DNA of 18,942 bases from JBJXFY01 sp046155815. GTDB lineage: Bacteria; Verrucomicrobiota; Verrucomicrobiia; Limisphaerales; CAIMTB01. Of the stretch, positions 1-6,926 are shown in pieces. Every line of letters starts with the position of its first letter. Within the stretch, counting starts at the first letter, position 1. The stretch covers positions 1 to 18,942 of the forward strand of contig JBJXFY010000362.1 of NCBI GenBank assembly GCA_046155815.1. The letters are read 5' to 3'. Below the pieces are notes generated by a model. That model saw nothing but the letters and a program-made list of their open reading frames with translations, was not told the DNA's origin and did no database searches. The position numbers and the translations under genes are program-made.

Positions 1-562
1 CCTCGTTGAACGCGCGGATGACATAGTCGCGGTAGGTGTAGGCGTAGGGGCGCAGCGCGTCCTTGCCGTAGAGCAGCACCAGGTCCTTCGTGTCCGCGTA
101 GCGCGCCACGTCGAGCCAGTGACGGCCCCAGCGCTCACCATACCGCGGGTCCGCCAGCAGACGGTCAACCACGTCGGCGATTGCGGACTGCGGATGGCGG
201 ATGGCGGATTGCTCAAAGGCCTCGACCTCCTCCGCGGTCGGCGGCAGGCCAATGAGGGCGTAGTGAATCCGGCGCAGCAGCGTGCGCGGATCGGCCGGCG
301 GCGCGTAGCCGAGTCCGGCTGCTTCCAGCCGCGCGAGCAGGAAGGCATCCACCGCTGTCTGCGCACGGTCCGTGGCCTGCACCGCCGGCGGCGCAGGCCG
401 GGTCACCGGCTGGTAAGCCCAGTGTTGCCGCGCCTCCTCGAAGGACTGCCCCGGCCGCGCCTCGGCCCGCCCGGCGACGAACACCCCGGCCAAGGCCAGC
501 GCCAGCACGCCGGCCGCGCGCGCGCGGGCCAGTCGGCGGAGGAAGAGGGACTGGGCGGGCAC
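1..562 (-). CDS. DUF1549 (PSCyt2) domain protein, 5' part only
   Basis: The gene runs off the left edge, so only about 187 N-terminal residues are visible. The translation starts with a basic, then hydrophobic segment (LALALAGVFVAG) that looks like a signal peptide. It continues with HWAYQPVTRPAPP, DAFLLARLEAAGL, LLRRIHYALIGLPPTAEE and then DPRYGERWGRHWLDVARYADT and YTYRDYVIRAFNE, which are hallmark blocks of the DUF1549 domain. Such proteins are typical of Planctomycetes and Verrucomicrobia, are exported, and usually continue into a DUF1553 domain; their biochemical role is unproven. No heme-binding CxxCH precedes the domain here. I chose the GTG at 562 as start because the signal peptide begins just after it; a TTG at 580 is possible, and the frame stays open further upstream. 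A 7-bp tandem repeat lies in frame at 180-212. Confidence 0.88.
   Translation of the reverse strand, partial: MPAQSLFLRRLARARAAGVLALALAGVFVAGRAEARPGQSFEEARQHWAYQPVTRPAPPAVQATDRAQTAVDAFLLARLEAAGLGYAPPADPRTLLRRIHYALIGLPPTAEEVEAFEQSAIRHPQSAIADVVDRLLADPRYGERWGRHWLDVARYADTKDLVLLYGKDALRPYAYTYRDYVIRAFNE
180..212. repeat. 7-bp tandem repeat inside the DUF1549 gene
   Basis: About 4.7 imperfect copies of a heptanucleotide: ATTGCGG, ACTGCGG, ATGGCGG, ATGGCGG, ATTGC. On the minus strand it encodes roughly SAIRHPQSAIA, inserted between the conserved 'PTAEEVEAF' and 'DRLLADPRYGERW' blocks, a place where family members vary in length. The reading frame is kept. Confidence 0.85.
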
Positions 563-702
563 AACCCCTTGCTGCCGCAACACCGTGCGCCCGTCAACCG
601 TGGCCTGCCGCGCCAGCGCACAGGACAGTTCCCAACCGGTCCGCCGGCTGCTTGGCCCTTGTTGCCGAAACACGAAAGCCGCTTCAATCGCGGACAACGT
701 CC

Positions 703-948
703 ATGGCCAGCCAAGGAGCCCAAGAGGAGCACGTCGTGCGTCACATGGACGGCAGCGTGTGGGCGCGCGGCCGGATGGCCGAGGGCGTCCCCACGGGTTA
801 CTGGGAATGGTTTCGCAGGGATGGCACGAAGATGCGCTCGGGCCACTTCGAGCAGGGGCGGCAGGTGGGCGAGTGGATCACCTACGACCGCGAGGGCCGG
901 AAGCACAGGGTGACGCAAATGAAGCCGGCGGCGAAGAAGCCGTCCTGA
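703..948 (+). CDS. Small MORN-like protein, YwqK family
   Basis: An 81-residue acidic/basic mixed protein without signal peptide or membrane segment. It contains two tandem units of about 23 residues: DGSVWARGRMAEGVPTGYWE, then DGTKMRSGHFEQGRQVGEWI, then a third start YDREG. This is the DG.....G...G...G.W pattern of the MORN-variant repeats in proteins annotated as 'YwqK family antitoxin'. The antitoxin name comes from family naming; no toxin partner is visible next to it, so the function is unknown. I chose the ATG at 703 because residues before it (an in-frame ATG at 652) look like untranslated sequence; an ATG at 748 is also possible. It is divergent from the DUF1549 gene and converges on prc with 26 bp between stops. 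Confidence 0.7.
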   Translation: MASQGAQEEHVVRHMDGSVWARGRMAEGVPTGYWEWFRRDGTKMRSGHFEQGRQVGEWITYDREGRKHRVTQMKPAAKKPS

Positions 949-974
949 GCCGGCCGCGAAGCCGGTCAATGCCG

Positions 975-3260
975 TCAATCCCGTGCGCCTGGCTTCTGCG
1001 TGAGCAGCCGCTCGCCGCGGGGTCCAAGCAGGCCGATGTAATCGCCCAGGATGCGGACCGTCTCCTCAATATGGATGTCGAGCGGGCGTTCGGCGCTCTC
1101 CTCGCTGCCGTCGGACTCCTCCTCCGCGTCGTCGGGATCGGCGGCGGCGAGTTCCTTGTTCTCTGCGGCGCGGGCCTCGGCAAAGGGTACGGGCGGCCTG
1201 CCGGCGTCGAGGTTCTCCAGCGTGAGCTCGAAGACGTTCGGCGCGGCCGTGGTGCGGGCCTTGCGCTCCTCGCGGCGGACCTTGCTGCGGGCCTTGACCT
1301 CGTCCCGTTCGGCGAGCCGCTTCGCCTCGTTCAGCGAGACGCTCTTGTCCTCCCGGCGCTTCTTGAGAAGCTCAATGTCCTCGCGGACGTACGCGAAATC
1401 GCGGCTGGCGCCGACGCGCGCCTCGGACCGCTCGCGCAGGCCGCTGAGGTAGGGGGCGGCCAGGTCCAGCCGCTCGTGCTCGGCGGGCGCTGTGCGGTCG
1501 GCGGCCAGGGCGTTGGGCAGGTGGGACTCGCCGAGGTCGAGGTAGTCGAGCACGGAAGGAAGGGCGAGATCGGGGGTGACGCCGTGCTTTTGCGTGGTAC
1601 CGCCCTCAACGCGGTAGAACTTGGAGACGGTGAACTTGAGTTTGCCCGGATTCTCGACCACGCCGCTGCGGATGAACTGCTGGAGGGACACCAGGGTCTG
1701 CACCGTGCCTTTGCCGTGGGTCGCGGAGTCGCCGACGACGAGCGCGCGGCCGTAGTCCTGCAGGGCGGCCGCGACGATCTCGGAGGCGGAGGCGCTGAGG
1801 TGGCCCACGGCCACGACCAGCGGGCCGGACCAGGCGACGCCATCGTCCTCGTCCTTGAGCACGGTGTTGCGCCCGCGGGCGTCCTTGACCTGCGTGACGG
1901 GGCCCTCGCCGATGAAGAGGCCGGTGAGCTCGATGGCCTCGTCGAGGATGCCGCCACCGTTGCGACGCAGGTCGAGCACGAGCCCCTCGATGTGCTCCTT
2001 CTTGAGCGCCTCGATGAGCTTGCGGACGTCGCGGGCGCAGTTCTCGTAGAACTGCGGCAGCGTGATGACGCCGAGGCGCTGCACCTTCCCGTCCGCCGCG
2101 GGCAGGTCCACGATGCGGGCCTTGGCGAACTGCTCGGAGAGCTTGATGTCATCGCGCAACATGCTGATGACGCGGCGGGAGCCATCCTCCGTGCTGGCCG
2201 GGACGACGGTGAGGCGGACCTCGCTGCCCTTCTTGCCGCGGATGAGCTCGACGACCTTGTTGAGCCGCATCTCGACGACGTCCACCGGCTCCTCGCCGCC
2301 CTGCGCGACGGCGACAACGCGGTCCTTCGCCTTGAGCTGCTTGCTGCGCTCGGCGGGTCCGCCGGGCACGAGGCTCTTGATGCGCGTATAGCCGTCGTCC
2401 CATTCGAGCAGCGCGCCGATGCCGCTGAGCTGGAGCTTCACGGAGCTGATCTCGAAGTTGCTCGCCTCGGTGGGGCTCATGTAGTCCGAGTGCGGGTCGT
2501 AGGAGTGGGTGAGGGCCGTGAGGTAGATGGAGAGCACCTCCTCCTCGTCGAACTCACGGGTGGTCTTGAGCAGGCGCTGGTAACGGCGGCCGAGGGACTT
2601 CACCACGTCCTCGGGCTTGTCCTTGGCGAGCCTGCCCTGGAGCAGGTCGTACTTGACGCGCTTGCGCCAAAGTTCTTCGGCCGCGGCGCGGTCCGCGGGC
2701 CAGGGAAGCTTGTCGCGCTGGATCGTGAACGACTCGTCCAACGCGAAGTCGGGGGTCTCTCCGAGCAGCGACTGTGCATAGGTGACACGCTCCTCGAGGC
2801 GCGTGAGGAAGCGCTGGAAAATCTCATAGGCCGGCCCGGCGTCGCCGCGGCGCGTGAAGTCGTCAAGCTTGGCGGCGAAGCGTTCGCCGAACTCGTCCAC
2901 GTCCGCCTGCGTGAAGACCATGTGCATGTAGTCGAGCGAGGTGAGGTAGTTCGTGAAGAACTGGCGCGACACCCCGTCATCCAGCGGCTCCTGCTTGTAA
3001 TGGGCCTGCGCGAGCAGCGTGCCGGTGACCTGCGCCACGCGGCCGGCCTGGGCGGGGGTGAGCTTCGGCTCGGCGCGGGCGGCCTCACCCGCACCGGCCG
3101 GGGCCGACTCGAGGAGGTGCTTGGGGTCGCGCACGGTGCCGTCGGGCGTGTCCGCGGCGGCCTGCTTGGGCGGACGCTGGCCAGCCGGCGACGCGGCCTC
3201 GCGGGCGAAAGGAGTGAGGATCGCGGCCAGCGCCAGGAGAGGGATCAGTGAGCGCTTCAT
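975..3260 (-). CDS. prc: Tail-specific periplasmic protease Prc (S41 family)
   Basis: 761 residues. Prc cleaves periplasmic proteins from their C-termini and takes part in envelope quality control and peptidoglycan hydrolase turnover. Visible order: a signal peptide (1-24), a helical N-terminal domain with the SLDYMHMVFTQADVDEF block (about 70-270), a PDZ domain with IGALLEWDDGYTRIKSLVPG (about 275-355), and the S41 catalytic domain (about 390-570). By alignment with E. coli Prc, the catalytic residues are Ser491 in SASASEI, Asp502 in QDYGRA and Lys517 in HGKGTVQ. The Asp-Lys spacing is one residue longer than in E. coli. The FYRVEGG.TQKHGVTPD block and a charged C-terminal DUF3340-like region follow. 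I chose the ATG at 3260, directly before MKRSLIPLLALAAIL; the frame stays open upstream but without export features. The SDR gene ends 83 nt upstream on the same strand. Confidence 0.95.
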   Translation of the reverse strand: MKRSLIPLLALAAILTPFAREAASPAGQRPPKQAAADTPDGTVRDPKHLLESAPAGAGEAARAEPKLTPAQAGRVAQVTGTLLAQAHYKQEPLDDGVSRQFFTNYLTSLDYMHMVFTQADVDEFGERFAAKLDDFTRRGDAGPAYEIFQRFLTRLEERVTYAQSLLGETPDFALDESFTIQRDKLPWPADRAAAEELWRKRVKYDLLQGRLAKDKPEDVVKSLGRRYQRLLKTTREFDEEEVLSIYLTALTHSYDPHSDYMSPTEASNFEISSVKLQLSGIGALLEWDDGYTRIKSLVPGGPAERSKQLKAKDRVVAVAQGGEEPVDVVEMRLNKVVELIRGKKGSEVRLTVVPASTEDGSRRVISMLRDDIKLSEQFAKARIVDLPAADGKVQRLGVITLPQFYENCARDVRKLIEALKKEHIEGLVLDLRRNGGGILDEAIELTGLFIGEGPVTQVKDARGRNTVLKDEDDGVAWSGPLVVAVGHLSASASEIVAAALQDYGRALVVGDSATHGKGTVQTLVSLQQFIRSGVVENPGKLKFTVSKFYRVEGGTTQKHGVTPDLALPSVLDYLDLGESHLPNALAADRTAPAEHERLDLAAPYLSGLRERSEARVGASRDFAYVREDIELLKKRREDKSVSLNEAKRLAERDEVKARSKVRREERKARTTAAPNVFELTLENLDAGRPPVPFAEARAAENKELAAADPDDAEEESDGSEESAERPLDIHIEETVRILGDYIGLLGPRGERLLTQKPGARD

Positions 3261-3343
3261 CACAAGTGCCGCGACTGTGGCACCGGTCGGGTGAAGTGGC
3301 AAAGGCCGTTTACCGGCCCGGGCAGGTTCGCGGGACGGACCGG

Positions 3344-4096
3344 TCACTTCCCCGCGCTCCACCCGCCGTCAATGACGAAGGCCGTCCCGGTGACGAAGGC
3401 CGACTCGTCGCTGGCCAGGTACAGCGCCGCCGCCGCGATCTCCTCCGGCGTGCCCATGCGGCCGAGGGCCTGCGTGGCGGCCATTTCCGCACGGGCCCGC
3501 GCCGGGTCGGGGTACTGCCGCAGCAGGCCCGCCACGAACTCCGTCTCGACGCGGCCCGGGCAGAGGCAGTTGCACCGGAGGCCGTCGCGGGCGTGGTCAA
3601 GCGCGAGGGACTTGGTGAAGCCGACCACGGCAAACTTCGTGGTGCTGTACGCCAGCCGGTCGCGCAGGCCCACCACGCCGGCGATCGAGGCGAGGTTGAT
3701 AATGTTGCCCGCGCGGCGCGCGAGCATGGCCGGAAGGAACGCGCGCGTGACGTGGAAGACGCCCGCCACGTTCACGCTCCAGAGCCGCGCGAGGTCCGCG
3801 GCGGTGGTCTGGAGCAAAGTGCCCACGTGGCCGATGCCGGCGTTGTTCACGAGGATGTCCAGTCGGCCGTGGCGCGCGAGCACCGCCTCCGCCACGCGCG
3901 CCGCGGCGGCCTCGTCCGTGACGTCCAGCGGGAGGAACTCCGCCCCCAGCTCCGCCGCCCCCGCGGCGCCGGCCTCCGCATGGCGGTCGGTGAGGATCAC
4001 GGCGGCGCCGGCCTGCGCGAGCGTGCGCGCGATGGCCGCGCCGATGCCCGTGGCGGCGCCGGTGACGAGGGCGGTCCGGCCGTCGAGGCGGAACAT
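3344..4096 (-). CDS. SDR family NAD(P)-dependent oxidoreductase
   Basis: A 250-residue classical short-chain dehydrogenase/reductase. It has the nucleotide-binding TGAATGIG (12-19), NNAG (84-87), Asn109, and the catalytic Ser137, Tyr150 and Lys154 in the YSTTK motif. Asp37 at the end of the second strand (ILTDRHA) favours NAD(H) over NADP(H) by the usual rule. The C-terminus VTGTAFVIDGGWSAGK is standard for the family. The substrate cannot be read from sequence; glucose dehydrogenase-like or 3-oxoacyl reductase-like labels would be guesses. The start at 4096 (MFRLDGRTALVTGA) fits the family length; a longer frame upstream has no family similarity. It sits upstream of prc on the same strand (83-nt gap) and is divergent from the PEP-CTERM gene. 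Confidence 0.92.
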   Translation of the reverse strand: MFRLDGRTALVTGAATGIGAAIARTLAQAGAAVILTDRHAEAGAAGAAELGAEFLPLDVTDEAAAARVAEAVLARHGRLDILVNNAGIGHVGTLLQTTAADLARLWSVNVAGVFHVTRAFLPAMLARRAGNIINLASIAGVVGLRDRLAYSTTKFAVVGFTKSLALDHARDGLRCNCLCPGRVETEFVAGLLRQYPDPARARAEMAATQALGRMGTPEEIAAAALYLASDESAFVTGTAFVIDGGWSAGK

Positions 4097-4148
4097 GGCG
4101 GCAGCCTGCGCGGGGCGGGCCGAAAGGGCAGGCGAAAAGCGCAGGAAA

Positions 4149-4181
4149 CCGGTTGACCGGCCCCGTCCGCCTCGGACAAAA
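4149..4181 (+). promoter_or_regulatory. Possible promoter/operator of the PEP-CTERM gene
   Basis: In the 103-bp divergent gap there is a palindrome CCGGTTGACCGG (4149-4160, arms CCGGT/ACCGG). It contains a -35-like TTGACC (4153-4158). The matching -10 position 17 bp on is only ACAAAA (4176-4181), a poor match. This is a tentative promoter or repressor site. Confidence 0.25.
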
Positions 4182-4199
4182 ACAGGGCCGGCAAATTCC

Positions 4200-5252
4200 A
4201 TGAAAACCTCCCGTCCTCTTCCCGCGCTCGCCCTCGGCCTGCTCACGGCGGGCGCCGCCGCCTCCGCGGCGGACGTCACGATGGCCCCCCTCACCTCCTT
4301 CCGCGGCGACGGCTGGTTCGCGCCGGGCGAGGACGGCTACGGCTTCCTCGGCACGGCCGGCAACGAGCGCGGCCTCGCCTTTGGCAACGGCCACCTCTAC
4401 CTCATGAGCCGCACGGGCGGGGTGAGCGTGCGCATTCTTGATGCCTTGACCGGTTCCGAACTCGGCACGCTGGCCGGCAGCACCAACATCTTCGGCGGCA
4501 CGTTTGCGGGGAACATGATCGGCGTCGGTGGTGACGGTGCCATCTACATGGGCAACCTCTCCACGGCCGTCGCCACCAACTTCAAGGTATACCGCTGGGC
4601 CAGCGAGGGCGCGGCGCCCACGGTGGCGTATGACAACCTGACCGGCCTCACCCGGACCGGTGATTCCCTGGCCGTCACGGGCAGCGGCGCGGGCACCCGG
4701 ATCGCCGCCGGCGGCGGCTCGGGCAATACCGGCTTCGTCGTGGTGGACCCGACGGCCGGCACTTCCTCCGTCGTCGCACCCGCCGGCACGGCCACCGGCG
4801 ATTTCCGGCTCGGCCTCACCTACGTGGACTCCGACACCGTGATCGGCACTCAGGGCGTCACCTTCCGCGTGGCCGACACGGACGGCACCCTCGTCGGCAG
4901 CCCGGCCACCTTGAGCGCCAGCGAGCGGCTGATCGGCTACAACCTCGTCGCCGGCATGCCGCTGCTCGCCACGGTGGACACGGTCAGCTCGCTCGTCCGC
5001 ATCTATGACGCGGCCAACCCCGCCGCTCCCGTGCTGCTCACTTCCGGCACCACCACCAGCGGCACGCTCGCGTCCAATGGCAACGGCGTCGGCGCCGTGG
5101 CGTGGGGGCCCACGACGGGCGACACCGCCACGCTCTACGCCATGAGCGCCAACCAGGGCATCCAGGCCTTCACCGTCACGGTGCCGGAGCCGGGGGCGCT
5201 CTCGCTGCTGGCGCTGGGCGGGGTCGCGCTGCTCCTGCGTCGGCGGAAGTAG
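4200..5252 (+). CDS. PEP-CTERM sorting domain protein, secreted
   Basis: 350 residues. An N-terminal signal peptide (about 1-23, ending AAASA) is followed by a Gly/Thr-rich body with repeated short beta-strand motifs (LAFGNGHLYLMSR, VRILDALTGSELGTL, IGVGGDGAIYMGNL, FKVYRWA), suggesting a beta-propeller-like fold. It ends with VPEPGALSLLALGG, a hydrophobic helix and RRRK (328-350), the tripartite PEP-CTERM signal recognised by exosortases, which process and anchor proteins for surface or extracellular-matrix use. From memory, similar verrucomicrobial proteins carry a DUF4623 label; I could not check this. No exosortase gene lies in the window. The ATG at 4200 directly precedes the signal peptide. 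A strong terminator follows 18 bp after the stop. Confidence 0.9.
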   Translation: MKTSRPLPALALGLLTAGAAASAADVTMAPLTSFRGDGWFAPGEDGYGFLGTAGNERGLAFGNGHLYLMSRTGGVSVRILDALTGSELGTLAGSTNIFGGTFAGNMIGVGGDGAIYMGNLSTAVATNFKVYRWASEGAAPTVAYDNLTGLTRTGDSLAVTGSGAGTRIAAGGGSGNTGFVVVDPTAGTSSVVAPAGTATGDFRLGLTYVDSDTVIGTQGVTFRVADTDGTLVGSPATLSASERLIGYNLVAGMPLLATVDTVSSLVRIYDAANPAAPVLLTSGTTTSGTLASNGNGVGAVAWGPTTGDTATLYAMSANQGIQAFTVTVPEPGALSLLALGGVALLLRRRK

Positions 5253-5270
5253 GAATCTCCAGCCCGCCTG

Positions 5271-5301
5271 AAGGCCGGGCGTCCTGCCCGGCCTTTTTCT
5301 T
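5271..5301 (+). terminator. Rho-independent terminator after the PEP-CTERM gene
   Basis: A perfect 10-bp stem, AAGGCCGGGC and GCCCGGCCTT, closes a 5-nt loop (GTCCT) and runs into TTTTTCTTT. It isolates the PEP-CTERM gene from purM downstream. Confidence 0.92.
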
Positions 5302-5374
5302 TGGCAGGCCGCGGCCAGCGTGGGAACGGCCCTTTCCCCCGGCCCGCCGCCCATGCTTCACTCCGCGTCCCGAA

Positions 5375-6442
5375 ATGAAGCCGAAAGCTTACGCCGCCGC
5401 GGGCGTGGACATTGACTTGGGCAATCGGCTCAAGGCCACCCTGCCCCAGCTCCTCGCCTCCACGCACCGCCGCGAGGTGCTCGGCAAGGTCGGCGGCTTC
5501 GGCGGCCTCTTCGCGCTCGACGTCAGGAAGTACCGCCAGCCGATCCTGGTCAGCTCGGTGGACGGCGTGGGCACGAAGCTGAAGGTCGCCTTCGCCCTGA
5601 ACCGCCACGACACCATCGGCGAGGATCTGGTCAACCACTGCGTCAACGACATCGCCGTGCTCGGCGCGGAGCCGCTCTTCTTCCTCGACTACCTCGGCAC
5701 CGGGAAGCTCGAGCCGCACGTCTTCACCGAGATCCTCCGCGGCTTCGCCCGCGGCTGCGCCGCCAACGGCTGCGCCCTCATCGGCGGCGAGACGGCGCAA
5801 ATGCCCGGCTTCTACCAGCCCGGCGAGTACGACGTGAGCGGCACCATCGTCGGCGTGGTCGAGAAGGCGCGGATGCTGAACGGGCAGAAATCCGTGAAGC
5901 GCGGCGACGCGGTGATCGGCATCGCCTCCAGCGGCCTGCACACCAACGGCTACTCCCTCGCGCGGAAAATCCTCTTCGAACAGCTCAAGCTGAAGCCCTC
6001 CAGCCGCGTCACCGGGTTGGCCGGCACGGTGGGCGAGGAGCTGCTCAAGGTCCACGTCACCTACGGCCCGCTCGTGCAGGCGCTGCTTCGGCGGTTCAAC
6101 TCGAAACCCGAGACCCGAAGCTCGAAGCTCCCCATCAGGGCCCTCGCCCACATCACCGGCGGCGGCTTCGTGGACAACATCCCGCGCACGCTGCCGCCGA
6201 ACTGCGACGTGGTGATCCGCAAGGATTCGTGGGAAATGCCGCCCCTTTTTCAGCTCCTCGCGGAACGGGGCGGCGTGCCGGAGGCCGAACTGTATCAGGT
6301 CTTCAACATGGGCGTCGGCCTGACCGTCACGGTCGCCGCAGACGCGGCCGACGCGGTGCTCCGCTTCATCCGCGCCGCGAGGCATCCCGCGTGGATCATC
6401 GGCGAGGTGGTCAAGGGCTCGGGCGGATGCCGGGTGGCGTAG
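5375..6442 (+). CDS. purM: Phosphoribosylformylglycinamidine cyclo-ligase (AIR synthetase)
   Basis: 355 residues. PurM closes the imidazole ring (FGAM + ATP to AIR) in de novo purine synthesis, in the cytosol. Family blocks are all present: YAAAGVDIDLGNRL, SSVDGVGTKLKVAF (ATP/substrate loop), IGEDLVNHCVNDIAVLGAEP, GGETAQMPGFY, SSGLHTNGYSLAR, HITGGGFVDNIPR and the C-terminal ...NMGVGL. It is about 10 residues longer than usual; the excess is the segment NSKPETRSSKLP (about 242-253), coded by a 7-bp tandem repeat at 6100-6130. The start ATG at 5375 gives the normal N-terminus MKPKAYAAAGVD. No Shine-Dalgarno is visible. It appears to be a single-gene unit between the terminator upstream and a 484-bp gap downstream. 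Confidence 0.97.
   Translation: MKPKAYAAAGVDIDLGNRLKATLPQLLASTHRREVLGKVGGFGGLFALDVRKYRQPILVSSVDGVGTKLKVAFALNRHDTIGEDLVNHCVNDIAVLGAEPLFFLDYLGTGKLEPHVFTEILRGFARGCAANGCALIGGETAQMPGFYQPGEYDVSGTIVGVVEKARMLNGQKSVKRGDAVIGIASSGLHTNGYSLARKILFEQLKLKPSSRVTGLAGTVGEELLKVHVTYGPLVQALLRRFNSKPETRSSKLPIRALAHITGGGFVDNIPRTLPPNCDVVIRKDSWEMPPLFQLLAERGGVPEAELYQVFNMGVGLTVTVAADAADAVLRFIRAARHPAWIIGEVVKGSGGCRVA
6100..6130. repeat. 7-bp tandem repeat inside purM
   Basis: About 4.4 imperfect copies of a heptanucleotide: CTCGAAA, CCCGAGA, CCCGAAG, CTCGAAG, CTC. It encodes SKPETRSSKL, an insertion ahead of the conserved HITGGGF block of purM. The frame is kept. Confidence 0.85.
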
Positions 6443-6926
6443 CGTGGGCTGATCCCCCACTGGGCCGGGAACAGGCTTCAGCGCCCCCGGTGTGCCGGCT
6501 GCGCACGCAGGGTGCGACCGCTCCCTCCGGACTGCGAGTTGCGCCGTGGGTTCGTGGACTTCGCCCGGCAGCCCGGGATTGGCCATCGGCTTCGTGTCCG
6601 ACCCCAGCGGCCGAAAGGGCCGTATGTCGCGACGCACGTCGTTTTCGCGGTTCCCGTCGCTGGCCTTGAAGCAGGGCGTGTCGTCGTCCAGTGCCGCGAA
6701 GTAGCTCCCGTCCGCGTCGAGGCCGAGGCAACCAACCCCCCTTTCCACTTCACCGGCCTCACGCGGGCAGGCTGTTCGAGGATGAGTCTCGCTCTGTTCC
6801 CGCGCACGACCCTGGACGCCACGGTTGGCCGGCGGCCGACGCGCGGGGAGGCCGAATCGTTGCCCAATCGTGATGCCCCGGCTATTGGCACGGAGGCTTT
6901 CCCGTGAATTATCACCGCTTCCGAAG
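6443..6926. other. Intergenic region with a decayed coding-like stretch
   Basis: A 484-bp stretch without a credible intact gene. Read on the minus strand from about 6716 down to 6560, it has a strong G/C third-position preference and reads as protein-like text (LDADGSYFAALDDDTPCFKA, SDGNRENDV, GSDTKPMANPGLPGEVHEP). The frame has no stop of its own and simply runs on antisense to purM, and no gene-like start or end is seen. It could be a gene remnant or a dispersed repeat. A small hairpin, CGGCC-GAAAG-GGCCG, lies at 6608-6622. No RNA gene was recognised. Confidence 0.45.
6860..6888 (+). promoter_or_regulatory. Possible promoter of the 962-aa secreted protein gene
   Basis: TTGCCC (6860-6865), a 17-bp spacer and TATTGG (6883-6888), about 38 bp before the start codon. 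Spacing is ideal but both boxes are partial matches to the sigma-70 consensus. Confidence 0.25.

Noticed and set aside
585..3251. 888-codon open frame on the plus strand across prc
   Set aside because: It is antisense to prc, whose translation shows all family motifs. The plus-strand product is low-complexity and results from high GC third positions.
3597..5354. 585-codon open frame on the minus strand
   Set aside because: Antisense to the PEP-CTERM gene and out of frame with the SDR gene; the product is Arg/Gly/Ala-rich shadow sequence.
6443..6465. Weak hairpin GTGGG/CCCAC after purM
   Set aside because: A 5-bp stem with no U-tract is expected by chance at this GC content.
5135..6748. 537-codon open frame on the minus strand across purM
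   Set aside because: Mostly antisense to purM. Only its first 60 or so codons (6560-6748) look coding-like, and these are reported as a possible remnant rather than a gene.
6512..6907. 131-codon plus-strand open frame in the gap after purM
   Set aside because: No family resemblance, and poorer third-position bias than the opposite strand in the same stretch.
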